The position numbers and the translations under genes were made by a program. From Ophiostoma sp. CBS 140.51 (taxonomy: Eukaryota > Ascomycota > Sordariomycetes > Ophiostomatales > Ophiostomataceae): a stretch of 64,000 nucleotides of DNA. The stretch's first letter is position 1. Each line of letters begins with the position of its first letter. The stretch spans positions 1-64,000 of the forward strand of contig JANSLP010000066.1 in NCBI GenBank assembly GCA_029298735.1. Direction: 5' to 3'. Positions 32,772 to 46,100 of this stretch are shown here, piece by piece. The notes under the pieces are model-generated. The model had not been told where the DNA came from, did not search any database, and saw only the letters and a list, made by a program, of their open reading frames with translations.

Positions 32772-33919
32772 GATGCAAGCATGACACTTTATATGTGACA
32801 TATAAAATGAAAGACATGGGGAAGAAGGAAAGTCTTTCGAGTTTGAACATCTGTGGCCTTGCGGTCTTGGCTGAATTTGCGGGAGATCGTGGTTAAGGCC
32901 TATCGGCTCTTGTTACAACATCTCCTTGTGTATTGTGCAAAGTGATGTTTCTTGATGAGCTGGATCTCTTTTTTCTGAATTTTGTCTTGACTTTCTTCTG
33001 CTTTGTTAGGATCTCATGCCGGCCCCTAAGGAAAGGGTTTGATACCCTCTGCTGTTTTTTTTTGGTTTTGTTTTTTGTGTGTCTTTGTCTACTTTAGTTC
33101 AGTTTAGTTCAGGCTGTTTTCGTGTTGGATTCAAATTGATTTCCCTTTAAAAATTGATGTGGTTGCATTTTAACAGACCTTGTTTTACTCATGGTGAACT
33201 CTTAGCAAAGGACATACTCTCTGAATCTTTAGAGTTCACAGGATGGGTTTTGTTTACTTTAACTATTTCACTAATGTTGATAATATCCATCGTTCAAATA
33301 TGAATGCTGTACTTACATTCTTGAGCTTCTTCAGTTAAATTAGATCTGTATTAAATATATAATATGATTTGCACTGGCTGTAAATAAATCGTGATTTGAA
33401 TACGTCTTGATGCATCATCTCCATTTCGAGGTTGTCGTTGAAGAGACTCACGTGACTGCAATGACCTCATCGGCACTTTCTGCATGCCAATTGCGGGACA
33501 ACGGCCCGCTGTTTCTGGGCCTTTTCTTTGGAGCTGCCCCTCAAAAGCCCCTCTGAAACACGCCCGAAATATCCCCCAAGCTTCCCAATGCCGACATATG
33601 CGCTGGGGGGAACCGCGACACGAGGATCGCAGTCAGCGAGAACCACCCGACTGTCCACTGGATGACAGTAGCACATGGATCGACTCCAACGTCACTTCTA
33701 GCTTCAACGTCGACCCTCGCGATCCGAAACAGTCATTGAGCTTGTATTTCTACATTTGCATGGCCAATTGATACTCTTCTTCGCCGTGGCAGTTGCGACC
33801 TCTACTCTTTCCTGTTTAGCTGTTGTCGAAGTTTTTCTCAGAGCTCCTTCCGTCTTACGATCTTCTTTCCCCTCCTGCTTCCCCTCTTCTCTCTTCTCTT
33901 CCCCCTCCCTCTTTAAATA
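32772..33919. other. Intergenic region upstream of the SHB17-type gene
   Basis: AT-rich to about 33400, then more GC-rich. A pyrimidine-rich leader at about 33780-33910 leads to the ATG at 33920. No gene seen. Confidence 0.5.
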
Positions 33920-34806
33920 ATGACTACACCGCGCCTCTTCATCATCCGCCACGGCGAGACGGAGTGGTCTCTCAACGGCCGCCATACCGGCACGAGTGAC
34001 ATCCCGCTGACAGCGAATGGCGAGAAGCGTATCCGGGCCACGGGCCGCGCCATGGTCGGCAGCGATCGTCTGATCGTTCCCAAGATGCTGGCTCACATGT
34101 AGGCCCTGCTGTTGTTCTCTCCAATTGTTTCTCTCTTACTGACGACATCTCCCTAGCTACGTCTCCCCACGCAAGCGCGCCCAGCGCACATTCGAGCTCC
34201 TCCACCTCGGCCTCAATGAACCCTTGCCCTGGCAGCAGCACGGCGCCGTTGACGAACAAGCCGACAATAGCCGCGCATGCAATGCGCGTGTCCAAGTGAC
34301 CGAAGCAGTGCGCGAGTGGGACTACGGCGACTACGAGGGTATCACGTCCAAGGAGATCCGGGCACAGCGGGCGGCGCAGGGCATTGAGGGCCGGTGGGAC
34401 ATCTGGAAGGACGGCTGTCCCGGCGGCGAGTCACCAGCTGACATTACGAAGCGGCTAGACGAGCTTATTGCGGAGATTCGGGAAAAGTACCATGCACCGG
34501 CCCTGGACGCGGCAGGGAGCCCATCAGCACCCAAGGGCGACATTTTGATCGTGGCCCACGGTCATATTCTCCGGGCACTGGCCATGCGGTGGGTGGGTGC
34601 GGCTCTGCAGGATGGACCGACATTCCTGCTTGAGGCTGGCGGTGTTGGCACCTTGAGGTAAGTTGACATACGCCATTGTTGCTGCCAAAGATGGGCCACT
34701 GCTAACAAGCCACCTCCACAGTTACGAGCACAACAGTATTGACGAGCCTGCGATCCTTCTCGGCGGTGCCTTTACAGTCGGTGACGATGAGCTGGTGAAG
34801 GCTTAG
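33920..34806 (+). CDS. SHB17: Histidine phosphatase, sedoheptulose-1,7-bisphosphatase type (Shb17), three exons
   Basis: Exons are 33920-34098, 34157-34657 and 34722-34806; the introns are 58 and 64 bp. The product is 254 residues. It belongs to the phosphoglycerate-mutase-like superfamily. RHGETEW (10-16) carries the phospho-accepting His11. YVSPRKRAQ and REWDYGDYEG supply further phosphate-pocket residues, and VAHGH (192-196) carries the second catalytic His194. The block WDIWKDGCPGGE and the ending LLEAGGVGTLSYEHNSIDEPA match yeast Shb17 closely from memory. Shb17 hydrolyses sedoheptulose-1,7-bisphosphate in riboneogenesis, feeding the pentose phosphate pathway. No signal peptide; probably cytosolic. 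The protein is slightly shorter than the yeast enzyme, lacking part of the region before the LLEAGG block. Confidence 0.93.
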
Positions 34807-37800
34807 AGAGCCTTTCAGATCAATAAAATGGGGAGAGGGCGTCATCGGCTGTAGCCGGAGAGCTGTATCGACGGCCAAGGCGTGCGTATACACCATAGAT
34901 GAGTCGGAATTCTGGTGGCCGAGCCTCGACTATCAACTAATACAAGTATATAGATTGCATTTACTTACGAGATTCAAACATACTTGGCAGGCACCTCATA
35001 TCATCCGAAGAAACCAATGCTTTGGTCGACATCGCAGGAAACATGGAAACAGTAGGACGCATGTTTGTTGCGCTTTGATATCCGGGTATCAATGTGTGGT
35101 GTACGGAGTATCTGGCCTCCCATGACTCGCCCTTGGCTGTCTCTATATTCTCACTCACTTGCATGGCATTGAAGAGACAGCATTCGCCTTCTAGTTGGTT
35201 ACACTGCCCACATTGCCGTTGCACAACATTGTCCGGGGAGACATGCAAACGGAGAAATATGCATTAGGATACGAGAAAGTCACAGTCTTGCAACCAGGCC
35301 AACCCAGCCACTGAATGAAATTCCTGTGTTGACAATGCTTTTGTGTCACCAGCTATCGTCGGATTTGACTGATTCATTACTCCATTTCTGATGGCTGGCG
35401 CCGTCTCTCCCTCCAACCGCCGAGCTTGACTCGACGCTGTTTGCATCTCAGGCATGTTTCCGTCAGGACTTATTGGTGCCACGTCAGCCCCATCCAACGT
35501 GTATTGTTGCACAAGGGAACCACCTGCGTACGTTTCGTTAAGGTAGCCTTGCCTTGCTTTGGTCTTAAGATAGCCGACGAAGTACGACCTATTTGCGAGT
35601 CAAAAGCGCTTCGTAGACGCCGTGCAAACGAGCTTACAAACGGGCCTGTAGCGATATGACACCATCTCCGCTCAAGTCTGGTAACATTTGCTCCACGATA
35701 GTCAACTTTGTGAACGGTTGGGCACATGCAATGCAGGCAAGGTGCTGTCACACGATGATCAATCTTCCTATCTTGAGCGTCTACGAAAGAGGTACACATC
35801 TGCAGCCTGATCCTTTGTCGGCGCCTAACGAGCCTGCAGTTGGCTATTTGGCATCGCCTTTGTTTTGTTCTCCTATTTTGGACGTTTTCTTGTACGACGT
35901 TCGCATCCTGATTCTTCTATTGCAGTTGTCCACTTTCTTCAGAAAAAAAAGGCAACCGAGCTGTGGATCAAGCATGGGGGGCGTGTTCCTTTTTCTCTTT
36001 TTGTTCTGCTCTTTCTCTATTTTGCAACCGCCGGCCCCCAAATGTGCTCCTCCCCGAATGTTCACTCTTTTTCAGCGGAGCATTTCAGGCATTGCCCCCA
36101 TCCTCATCTTTCTTTTCTGAGCGGTGTCACCCCATGAAAACTCCATAAAAAGGGCCCATAGCGCCCGCGGGCACACGAGCCACCAGACAAACCGAGCGCT
36201 GCAGTCATGTGTCTGTTTTGAGGATGCCCGTATTACAGAGTTGAAAAGGGGGGGGTCTTCCTCAGCGGCCTTAACCTTGCCTGGCTGCTGTTCTGGCTGG
36301 AGATGTGCCCAAGCCCCCTAGTAAAAGTATTCATGGAGCACAATCGTGGGATAGGCGACCTTGACTGCCAGCTTCGCGTGGCTATCGAAATTATTGACAG
36401 GCCCCAAGACCATCTTTGTTCTCTGATTGCCGTCTTCGAGTAGCTGGAGAGACTGATGAGACCGTGATACGATAAAAAAACAAGTTCCAACGACGCTTCG
36501 AGTCCTCATCTTCATCTAAAGCTTCTTGTTATCATACGCCATATTTATTTGTGTTCTTCGAAACAATTCGCACAGACATTCACTATCTCGTAGCAAGTCC
36601 TCCGAAAGGGTTCTTCTCCTTTCCAGCGCGTGAGTTAGGCCTGCGCCAAGGTCCCTCGTTCAGCAGATCACCCGCCCGTGGTGCAGCAGCATAGGCCTTC
36701 TGTTGTCTTGCTCCATGCCTCTTTTCTTCTTTTTTCACACCTGTGCCTGGTCAGTTCTAGCGTTGTTCCGTTCTGGATTCTACTTTTTGTCTCCAGCTGC
36801 CGCTCGCCAAAAGAAGCAAGATAGCCAACCCGCTTGCTGCCCACCGGCAAACGAGGAAATTGGAAGCAGAAACAAGCGAGGAGCCACTACGCCAGAACGG
36901 GCAGTGAGGAGCCAAGCATGGTGGTTGAGGGCGGGCCCGTTCCGTTGCTGTCACTGGTAGTTTGCCAGTCTACCAGTTTGTCACTGTCGCCCCCTTCCTT
37001 TTCTTTTGTTCGCAAACGGCGGTAGGCAGAGTGCCCATCTGTTTTTCAAATTTCTTTGCCCTTACGGTGCATTTTCTCCTTTTGGAAATAGGTAATATCC
37101 ACTGAAGAATTGTGAGACAACGGGGAGGAAATGAGGGATGAGCATTGAAAGGAAAAACAAAGTACAGAGCTCTGACCAGTGAGTATGTGTACGAGAACAA
37201 AAGCGAGAAAGACGAACAGGAAAGAGAGTCCAACAGAAGGAAATATCGGTGTGCATGCCTCTGTCTCATATCCCAGCGCTGGGCTTCTCCCTCATTTGAC
37301 AGCCATTGACCCCGAAAAAGTACATATACATGCAATAAACAACACGTCGTAAAAACATACTTTACATCGTTACAGTGCATCGTAACCCATTTTTAGTCCG
37401 TGTAATTTCAGTTTCGGTCCCGTGCCGGGCCGCATCCCAGAGTCTCAATCGAGGGTTGCGAGAAAAAGTTAGCTCTATTTTAGCCTCCTATGGGAGAGCA
37501 TGAAACTGGACTGGGCAGGGCCTCGCACTTCGAATCGTGGCAGGGCGCTGTTGGCTGTAAACCATTGTTTTGGTTATTGTAATGGAGGTGACGCGCTTGA
37601 GGCTGTGTATACTGATGTTTTTGTTACTTTTGTTTCCCAAGGGTTGGATTGCTTCCTGCTATGATTCTCTCCTCCTTTTTTCCATTTCGATTTTCGGCAG
37701 TGGCCGCGGTTTGCGTCAAGAAAAAGAAATAAGGAAACAACAAGAAAAGAAAACACGGCATGACAGCTGAATCGTTTTTTATTTAAAACACGAATGACAA

Positions 37801-40159
37801 CGAGAGAATGGATACCGATGGTAACAAAAAAGAAAGCATATTGGGGGCGCACTCTTCGGCAGGGAAAAAAGAAAACCAGGAATACCAAATCCCTTGATAC
37901 TCGCAATTATTGGCTATTTGATGTCAATCTCCCAACACATTCGGCTAACCACCACCATTGCCCTTGTCTTGCGCTGTGATACTTGTTCTTCTGTTTGGTC
38001 TTTATTCTCTTCCATTCACATACTTGTTAGCGCTTGTAACCTGCACTCTGTACATAAACGCTACTTGTTTGTTGAAGTAGCAGGTACAACGAAAGACAGA
38101 AATTACGGTCCAGACACCCCCGTTGCAAAAATTCTGTGCAGAAGAACTCACATGCACATGGTGCATGCAGGCAGCCTTCAGCGTCAGAAAAGAGGGGGTG
38201 CTTACCTTCGAGCTGCATAACTGTGAGCGGCATGACTGCGATCAGAGAAAAAGATTTCAGGCGAATAGGGACGCAAAGGAGCACTGACGGGGAACGACAC
38301 CGGATGCCGAGTGGCTTGCTGGAGACATGAGGAGATGGGGGGCGGAGGGGAGGCTACTGCGTCTTTGGAGCATCTTGACACAGTGTGGTGCATCTTTTTT
38401 CAATTCCCTTGCTGGTCACTACACCTCTCGGCTGTCATTCATCTGCCCAGTATTACTCCGTTTCTGAGAGATGCCCAGTCCTCTTTTTCTGTGTACAGTT
38501 TGGCGTCTGCTCCACTTTGGACAGCCTCACTTTTGTGCACCCTTGTCCTGTAACCAAAAAAAAATGAAAGAGGAGCTCGTGGGGGGCTGAAGATAGTCTG
38601 AGAACCCCCAATTGTACAGTAATGTACTCCGTACGGCTGGCAGATAAGGGGGAGTAGCAAGATAGAAATGATGATGATACCCTTTGGACTCGAATGAACC
38701 AGGAGTCTTTAGAGTGTTCGACGTTCTGAAATTAGAATGTTTGCATCGTCAAAGGGCCAAACTGTGGCCGTTTGCACTTTGCACCGTCCGTCTCGAAGGC
38801 CGCTAAAGACAATCGGGCAATACAGGCAGCACAACGTGCAGCACAACCCATGCAGGCAAGCATGCAGGTTTCTGCAAGAAAAGGGTACAGCCAGGGTCTT
38901 TGAGCAAACACAACAGAGCACAAACCTGCAAGCAGCGTGAGCAGCCGGGAGAAACGGAGAGCGTGACACATATGTGATGGGCATGCACATTAACGGACAG
39001 AGATATGACTATTCTCATGGAGGAAAAGCTGTAAACAGTAAGTAGCGAGCAGCAAAAACAGTCCACATACGGGGCATCGATAGAAGGAGTGGACTGGGGG
39101 CAAGTGAACGTCGAAAGTCGACAAAGTGGGACAGAATGTGACACATGCAGTCATCTGCACGACGCCCTGCAGCATAATGGACAAACAACATCCACAGTGA
39201 AAACAACGAATGACGACTCTTGAACAAGTCAAAGGTGAAGGTGACCCGGGACGACATGACCTGCAGTTAACCGTCTTGTCTTTTGTTTTTGTTTGGCCAG
39301 AAGTTGACTCCACTGACGGCAACAAAAATATCGTAGGCATTCTAAGATGGCCGGCTGCAGGCTGCCATGTTGGTCGTTTTTTATACAACATCATCGACGA
39401 CGGATAATATTGGTATTTTTAGCATCTCTTCCGCTTCTTTCATACGCATCTTCACATATGCCTCGCCAGGTCAGTATCAATTTTAGAATAAAGGCGATAC
39501 GCCCTTGAAATAGTCATTTGACATTTATGTGTTGCAAGGAGGCTGGTCAAGGGCAGGAACCGCGACGCAATATGCAAGGCGTTCGAAGGGCCCCATCAGC
39601 GGCTCGGTGGACGACAAAAGGGCAAGAGACAACGACACAGACGTAGCAAATCAAGAAACGCCCAGCAAACGGCATCCAGCGCATCAGTTCCAATCATTGG
39701 CAGGGCCAGACAAAAGACGTGAACAGCGGCACACTAAAGATAAACCAAGACAGCCAACAAAACAAACGATTCAAAAGTTAGCTAACAGCACGGGCCTGTT
39801 GGCGGTCCACAAGGATATTGTTGTTAAAACGGGCCGGTCCTGTTGGTGTCTGGTAGCGCCTTTTGGTGTAAGTTGGAGCCTGGATTTTTTTTCTTTTGTT
39901 ATGTTCAGGATATCTGACGGTGTTGAGGGCCACATTTTTCTTACATACACAAATAGTGCCATCTTTTTTGGACTTAGAAATGAGTATTGTGGTTTTCGCC
40001 GTATTCAGATAGTGATAGTTCACAGTAGTACAAAGAGAAAAGAAAAGCATAACAAGGTGCCCCAAGTCTAACCCTTAGTCAAGTCAGAACAGTTGAGAGC
40101 TAACTACACAACCATGTCGAGATCGATGTGGCTTCACATCGTTATAAAGACGACTGCGT
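34807..40159. other. Gene-poor interval
   Basis: 5.4 kb without a gene I can support. Open frames on both strands are short, without domains, and have non-coding-like composition. TACGGAGTA is at 35102 and TACTCCGTA at 38625. Pyrimidine-rich segments occur at about 35860-36060 and 38380-38530. Confidence 0.45.
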
Positions 40160-40321
40160 CTATTTCTTAGCGCAGTCGGGGCAGTTACCGCTGATCCAGT
40201 CCGTCTCACAGCGGTCCTTGACCTTGGTGCACTTGTCGTCGTTGCAGCTCTCAAAATCGTCCTTGTAGACGGTCTTGTGGCCGCAATCGTACTTCACCTG
40301 GGTGTAATGCTGAGTGCACAT
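40160..40321 (-). CDS. Very small Cys-rich protein (53 residues)
   Basis: The product starts MCTQHYTQVKYDCGH and contains seven cysteines (C2, C13, then C-x4-C, C-x8-C and C-x2-C near the end) plus two histidines; it finishes with CPDCAKK. It has no signal peptide, so an intracellular zinc-binding role is more likely than a disulphide-rich effector. Short fungal proteins beginning with a Cys followed by Y-x-C-G-H are a pattern I recall, without assigned function. The frame is open upstream to another ATG at 40447, which would give 95 residues. That extension reads like an untranslated leader (many ACA/AAC/CAA triplets), and the ATG falls about where transcription should start, so I prefer 40321. 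Confidence 0.65.
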   Translation of the reverse strand: MCTQHYTQVKYDCGHKTVYKDDFESCNDDKCTKVKDRCETDWISGNCPDCAKK

Positions 40322-40442
40322 TTTTGTGGTGATTTGGTCGAAGCCTGAGAGTTTTTGTTTGCCGTTGATTGTGTTTGTTTCTGAGTTTATTGGCGTTTTC
40401 GTTACGAGTTGAAGTTTTAGTTTTTTCGATAACCGGTAACAA

Positions 40443-40462
40443 GACATATGGAGACATATGGA
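40443..40462. repeat. 10-bp tandem duplication
   Basis: GACATATGGA is repeated twice directly, at the expected transcription start of the 53-residue protein gene. Confidence 0.85.
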
Positions 40463-40477
40463 GAAGACAGTGGACCC

Positions 40478-40485
40478 CTTTTATG
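40478..40485 (-). promoter_or_regulatory. TATA-like box of the 53-residue protein gene
   Basis: CATAAAAG read on the minus strand, about 157 bp before the preferred ATG at 40321. Confidence 0.45.
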
Positions 40486-43075
40486 CTCAAAAAAATACCA
40501 TAGAAATGAACCAACGTTGCCTTTGAAGATGTGATTCACAACAAAGGCTACGAGTGTCATGAAGAGAAAGTTTAGATGACTGGACACTGGCATCACGGAA
40601 CCGTCTCGTCAGTGGTGATGCGTTCGTCATGGGTTTTTTTGCTCATCCGAATAATTTTGACGTTCTGAAAAACTATTCCTGTGATACCTTCTCACAGAGG
40701 GCTTCCCATTGAGTCTCTTCTATTTTTATTTTATTAGAAAATAGGCCTCACTACTAGTTTTCCATCTCTTAGTTGAATTTTGTTGGATCACGCATCTATC
40801 TTTGTACACACTGAAATTATCGTACCCCAATATACGATGGTCCTGGAGTCAAATATTTAGATCATCTGATTCTGATTTCTCTAGCCGTTCCCGTTCCTTG
40901 GCTTGGATGCATCCCGCCGGCTCTCACCGCTTGTTGAGGGACGGAAGATAATAAACTGTGAGAAATATGCGGTAACTTTTATCATCGGGAAAAAGCTCGC
41001 AATGATGCAAGGCGATACGGCCTGAAGACCTTTACTTGTAAACTTGTAGGCGGCGTATTCTTGATATATTTTTGGCCATTGTGCAAACAGACGGGCAAAC
41101 CTCAGTCGACGAATAAGAGGCAGAACTGGCCAGATTGGCAAGCAACACACAGCTTCAGCCGGTGCATTTTGGCAAAAAAGGTACTTGCTCCTCTGTGTGA
41201 TAGTGCACTCATTTGTAGGTCTTGTTCATTGGCCAATCACCCTTGCTGTCAAGGCTGTCACCGTTGGGCGAGGGATCAAGAAGCCGAAAAGAGACAAGTC
41301 AGAAATCGAAATAAAACAATAAAACAGACGAGACAACAACTCACACACCCCCTCTTCACCTCAATTGTCCTCCCTCGCCGCCCAAAGCAGGTAATAATCG
41401 ACAAACCAGCGCGTCACGTGAGTGAAAGTTGCTGCACCCCACTTCCCGCGTTTTGGCGCCCCGTCGAGTCGGCCGGTGGTCGAACGGGCACCTTTCCCCT
41501 TTTCGCGCTCGCCTGGTGCATTTTGGTGTGTTTTGGTGGCCCCATGGCGGTCGAGGGTGGCCCCCCCTGCGCTCGCTGGGGCACTCCCCTCGGCCACCCT
41601 GGCCCTTGAGTGCTTTAGTGCCCTTCTAGCGCTATCCTGTTTCTGTGATCTTGGGGAGGCTGGAAGGGAAGGCGCGGTCGGTTGGAGGTTTGGGGGGGTG
41701 ATCCTTGGTGGGCCCCGGCCGCCTAAAGCGCGTGGTCGCGCCTGCCACAGGACACTGGTCTTTTGTGAAGGTCAAACTAACGTACCCGAGCGGCGAGCGG
41801 GCACACCCTCCCTTCCACCCCCGAAAATGACAACGTCGCTGGAACATTTAGCGTGTATTTTTTCGCCTTTTCGCCCATGTAACGTCTTGGAACATTTCAA
41901 ATTCAAACAAGCCAAACAAAAAGAGACAGAAATCCAAGCAGAAAGAAGAAGCGAACCACATTTCCTTCTCGAAACCATGAACCATGTCCTCCCTGTGTTT
42001 GGGAAATTTGAATTTCGAAAAGTCTTTTCTCTTTCTGTCTCGTTCTTCCCTGGTCCTTTTGAGACCTTCACCGCTTGCCTTGTTCTGTGATTGCTCACCT
42101 CGTTTCCTTTTGAATTTAGTTGTTTTCTTTTGATTTTCTCCTCCATTTTCTTGATTGCCACCTCTTCACACCTTGATCCAGGCATTTGTCGGCGCAATTA
42201 AAATTGGCCTGTGGAGTGTGCGGCTCTCTCGTATCGTATTTCTGACTGAACATTTCTGCACTCCTCCTCTTTTGGCCCTTTGCTCTTCGCTGCCTCGCTT
42301 CTTCGCTTCCTCGCTTCCTCGCTTCGTCACTTCCTCCAATTCCTCACATCCTCACACCTCACGCCTCATTCCTCACATCCTGGCATCCTTCCATCCCTTA
42401 TGCACTTGCCTTCGCCACGCCGTTTTCGGGCGGGCTGACCTTGACCTTGAGAGATGGACATGTGTGTGCCGAGATAGTTGCATCTTACTTTACGACATAA
42501 TGTACAAAACGCGTCGTTTCTGGCTTATGCCGTCTCCATCCGTTGCGCCCTTTTTCTGTCACCTTTTCTCGCTTACCTCTTACGACCGGCTTTTTTTCTT
42601 TTCTGTTTTCTTCTTTTTTTCCCTTAACCCCATTCTGGTTTCGGCCGCACCCTGGTCAAGAATATCAGTCATTCAATCAAGTGCGCTGCAGTCACCTGTG
42701 CCTCGTTTCTGACCTCTACCACACCACCATACTTTTTGGGGAACCTTCCCGTCCTCCACTCACCCACACAAGCCGCCCGCAGAAAACCGCCTCTCTGCAG
42801 CGGACTCTCTTTCCTGTCTCATTCGCTGACATTTGACCACACACTGTCTCGCCTCGACAAGAGAGACGCAGAGCCTGCATGGCACATACATCTCGCCTTC
42901 CTGCATGCAATCATTCCTCTTTGACCCCCCCTTTCTGCCTTTCTGCCGTCTCGTTCTGCGTAGCTCTCTCTCCCGCCTGCTCTCTTTTTCTTGCCTGCTC
43001 TGCTTTTTTCCATCTTTTTTGGGGGGCTTTTCGCAAGGACCAACAGGGGGATGCAAGCGGTGTGACAAGCACAAT

Positions 43076-43114
43076 CACACACACACACACACACACGCGC
43101 GGGCGCGCGCACAC
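43076..43114. repeat. Alternating CA/CG tract
   Basis: An alternating pyrimidine-purine run of 26 bases (CA units, then CG) is followed, after a two-base break, by 12 more alternating bases. Such tracts can adopt Z-DNA. Confidence 0.85.
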
Positions 43115-46100
43115 TCGCATTCCCTTTTTCTCACACTCAGGAAGAACTTCTCTTGGCCAACGCCACTGCCTTTTGGATAAGATGGGCCGGCAATGTGTCA
43201 CGGAATATGGCGGACCATTCGTAATCTGGTCGTTTGCGCCCGTCTCGCTCGCCTCATGTCGTTTAACTTGCATGCACAGGATGCGAGGGAGACACTGCAT
43301 CGTACGCATTTGAGATAAAAAAACGGTGTCCACAAAGGCTGCAGCCATCGTAACATCTCTCGTAGCCCTATGGCAGTTGTTCTTTGTTCTTTGTTCTTGT
43401 CTCCTGCCTTCTGTCACTTGTCTCTTTTCCCTTTCTTTCCCGCCTCGCTCTTCCTCTCCCGTCTCTCAGAGTGCGCGAATTGGATTGCTCATTGGTACCT
43501 CGTCAGGCTTTCAGTCCTTCTCCAGGGACACCCTGGTCGTTTTTCGTCTCCTCGCCCAACTTTCTCCTTGCTCGCCTCCTGGTCTGGCCCGCTCTTCAGC
43601 TTGCCATGGGCGCTCATGTGATCGAAAATGGCCCCGCTTGCAGGCTACCCTAAAATACCCACCCTAACGGGACGGACCTTTTTTGCCCTTTTTCTTTTCT
43701 TGGTGTCTCGCGCTCCTCTCCTTCGGTGCCCAGTCCGGGAAAGGATCGAGAAAAAAAAGGGGTCATGAGCAGAGGAAAAAGCAACACGACACACTCCAGC
43801 ACCTGGACCATCCCTAGAATATTCTCCTCTCATACACGCTGCTGCCTTTGCATGCGAAAGACTGGAAAGAAGAACACCAAAAAAGTCGACTGGGCATATG
43901 GCAAGCACTGTTCAAAAGTGCTTTCCTCTTGTTATTTCTCCTCGTTCGCCTCGTAATCACATACATGCGTGCCATGCGATCGCAACACCCTTACGGGGGG
44001 CCAAGGCCGAGCAGAGATTTTAAATGGATAAAGATTTTATCCCCTTTCTGCATCTTTGCGTCGCAATGCGCCTCGACACCCTAGAATTACGGTGTTGGCC
44101 TGGCCGGTCTTTTCGGTTGGATACATATCCTCCATTTTTTCACATCTCTACGTTGGTGCTTGGGCGTGCATCGCCCTGCTTTTTGTCTGGAGAAACAGCG
44201 GCTCACGCTTGGCCAGGCCTCCTCCCCCCTTTCTCGCCTTGCCACACGAGAAGGATGCATCCTGCATCACATTGTGCATCACTGCCGCACCTCTTTGATT
44301 TGTCGCGCTGGACAAAATTTGCCTCATGAAAAAAAAAGTCGCTGGGCAGCACTCCCTCTGATGGAACACAAATCGTAGAAACGAAGGAGGCCGCATATGC
44401 AGATGCCTTCTTTGGGAGTTCACAGGCTGCACACGCAGCACACCTCATTCCTCCAAGTTAGTCACTGTGATTGTTGATGCAAGACAGACAAATACTTGAG
44501 ATGTATTTTATTGATCGTGTTGGAGAAAGCAGGCTCATCTTAGGATACGGTGCCTTGTCTCCTTGGTACACAGTCTGCAAATATGGTACTTTTGACACCC
44601 CATCGTACTTGAGATCTCAGGCAGCGTTTTTTATCTTTCTCAGTTCACATTTGCTTGTCAAAAGGTCCTCGTGTGGATCTCGCCATCGTTTTTAGTAGCC
44701 GGGAGATCTTTTGAGGATTAAGGAAAGGCGGGTGGTGGGTAATATTCTGTATCGGCTGCACTGGGTATTGCCGTAGCGGCAGCGGGAGGGCGGCCGCAAA
44801 AGCACACTGCTCCATACCTGGGAGGTAGGGACGGAACACTGGCACATCGAAGGGGCCAGAGATTTCCAGTGTGGGGGAAAAGGAGGGGGCGTGTAGTCAG
44901 TAAGATACTTGAACCTCGTAGTGATCGTGCTTGTGTAGCGATACTGTAGCACAATCACACATTTTCTCCGGCCAAGACATCTCGATGTTCCCTCGTCCTG
45001 TTCTGCTTTTCTGCGCACTGCATGGTCTGCTCTCGGCACGGTATGTGGACTCAGTACGCACGGCTGCATATTTTGCGTGAAGAAGCTGTGTTTCTTGGTC
45101 TGAATGATTGCGCAGTGTTGTTGTACGGGCGTTGCTTGTCCTCCAAGAGCGTTGGCAGGTGGTACAGCATGATGTGGTGGCTTGACGTGCCTCCAAAGTC
45201 TAACCTGGCTGCAATGCAAGCTTTGTGGAGGAAGCCACGCATGCCGAATCCCTTGAGATTAGTTGGTGTCTGGCCTCCCTGCTAGTTGAATGTCAGAGGT
45301 GATGGAGTAACGGGAAACGAGGTATGTTGCCAACAGGAGAGAATGAAAGTGCTAATCTCTACTTGAGAGGACAGTCAACAACTCGAAAGACGATGCGGCG
45401 CCATTAATGACATTCGTAACGGTTGATATTCGGAGCCTCCCTGTATATATTGGGCAACTCTTTGCATCTCTCTCCAACTGTGAGACATGGAAGCCCGGCA
45501 TGGCGTTGAGACAAAAGTAGATTATGACTTGACTGGTCATGTCTCTGTGCCTGGGCAGAGCTGGCCTGACCTACCCGCCAACTCCACGACAAGGTAGAAA
45601 AAGGGCTGAGAGCAAGGATTGCAAGACGAAATACAAAAGTGTCTCCTTCCCTTTCTGCTTCAATATTTGAATTCTCGACGGGGGAGTCGAAGCGAGGCGG
45701 TTACAGTCGCCTTCTTACGGGCAGCAGTCCTCTGATTTTGGTACTCAGTAGTACTCCGTAGATGGTCGAGCGCTGTGATGCAAGTCGAAAAAAAAAAGTT
45801 TTTACACGCCCTGCCGGCTTGGGCGACACGCGCTCCGAGGACAGATCTGTGGGATTTGGGGGCCGTTTTGAACGGGGGACGTTCAGTGGAGGCCCGCTAA
45901 ACCAGTTCTAGGTCTTTGACACGGGAGGACCAGTGCAAACAGCAGCAGCTGACACGGCCCTGGCCGTCGCTGGCCTGGCCCGTTTCCCGAGACTAGTCCC
46001 GCTGCCCCTGGGGCCAAATTTGAACTCTGATGACGCGAGGAAAAACAAACGGGCGTGGAGCGCGAGGTTGTCGTGTTAGGCGCGAACTGGTTCTGTTTCC

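Noticed and set aside
37480..37560. tRNA-like segment with GGGAGAGCATG and CTTCGAATCG
   Set aside because: The T-loop lacks the required closing G-C pair and no acceptor stem can be formed.
42760..43417. Several overlapping open frames on both strands
   Set aside because: They are translations of pyrimidine-rich simple sequence with no domain and no conserved start.
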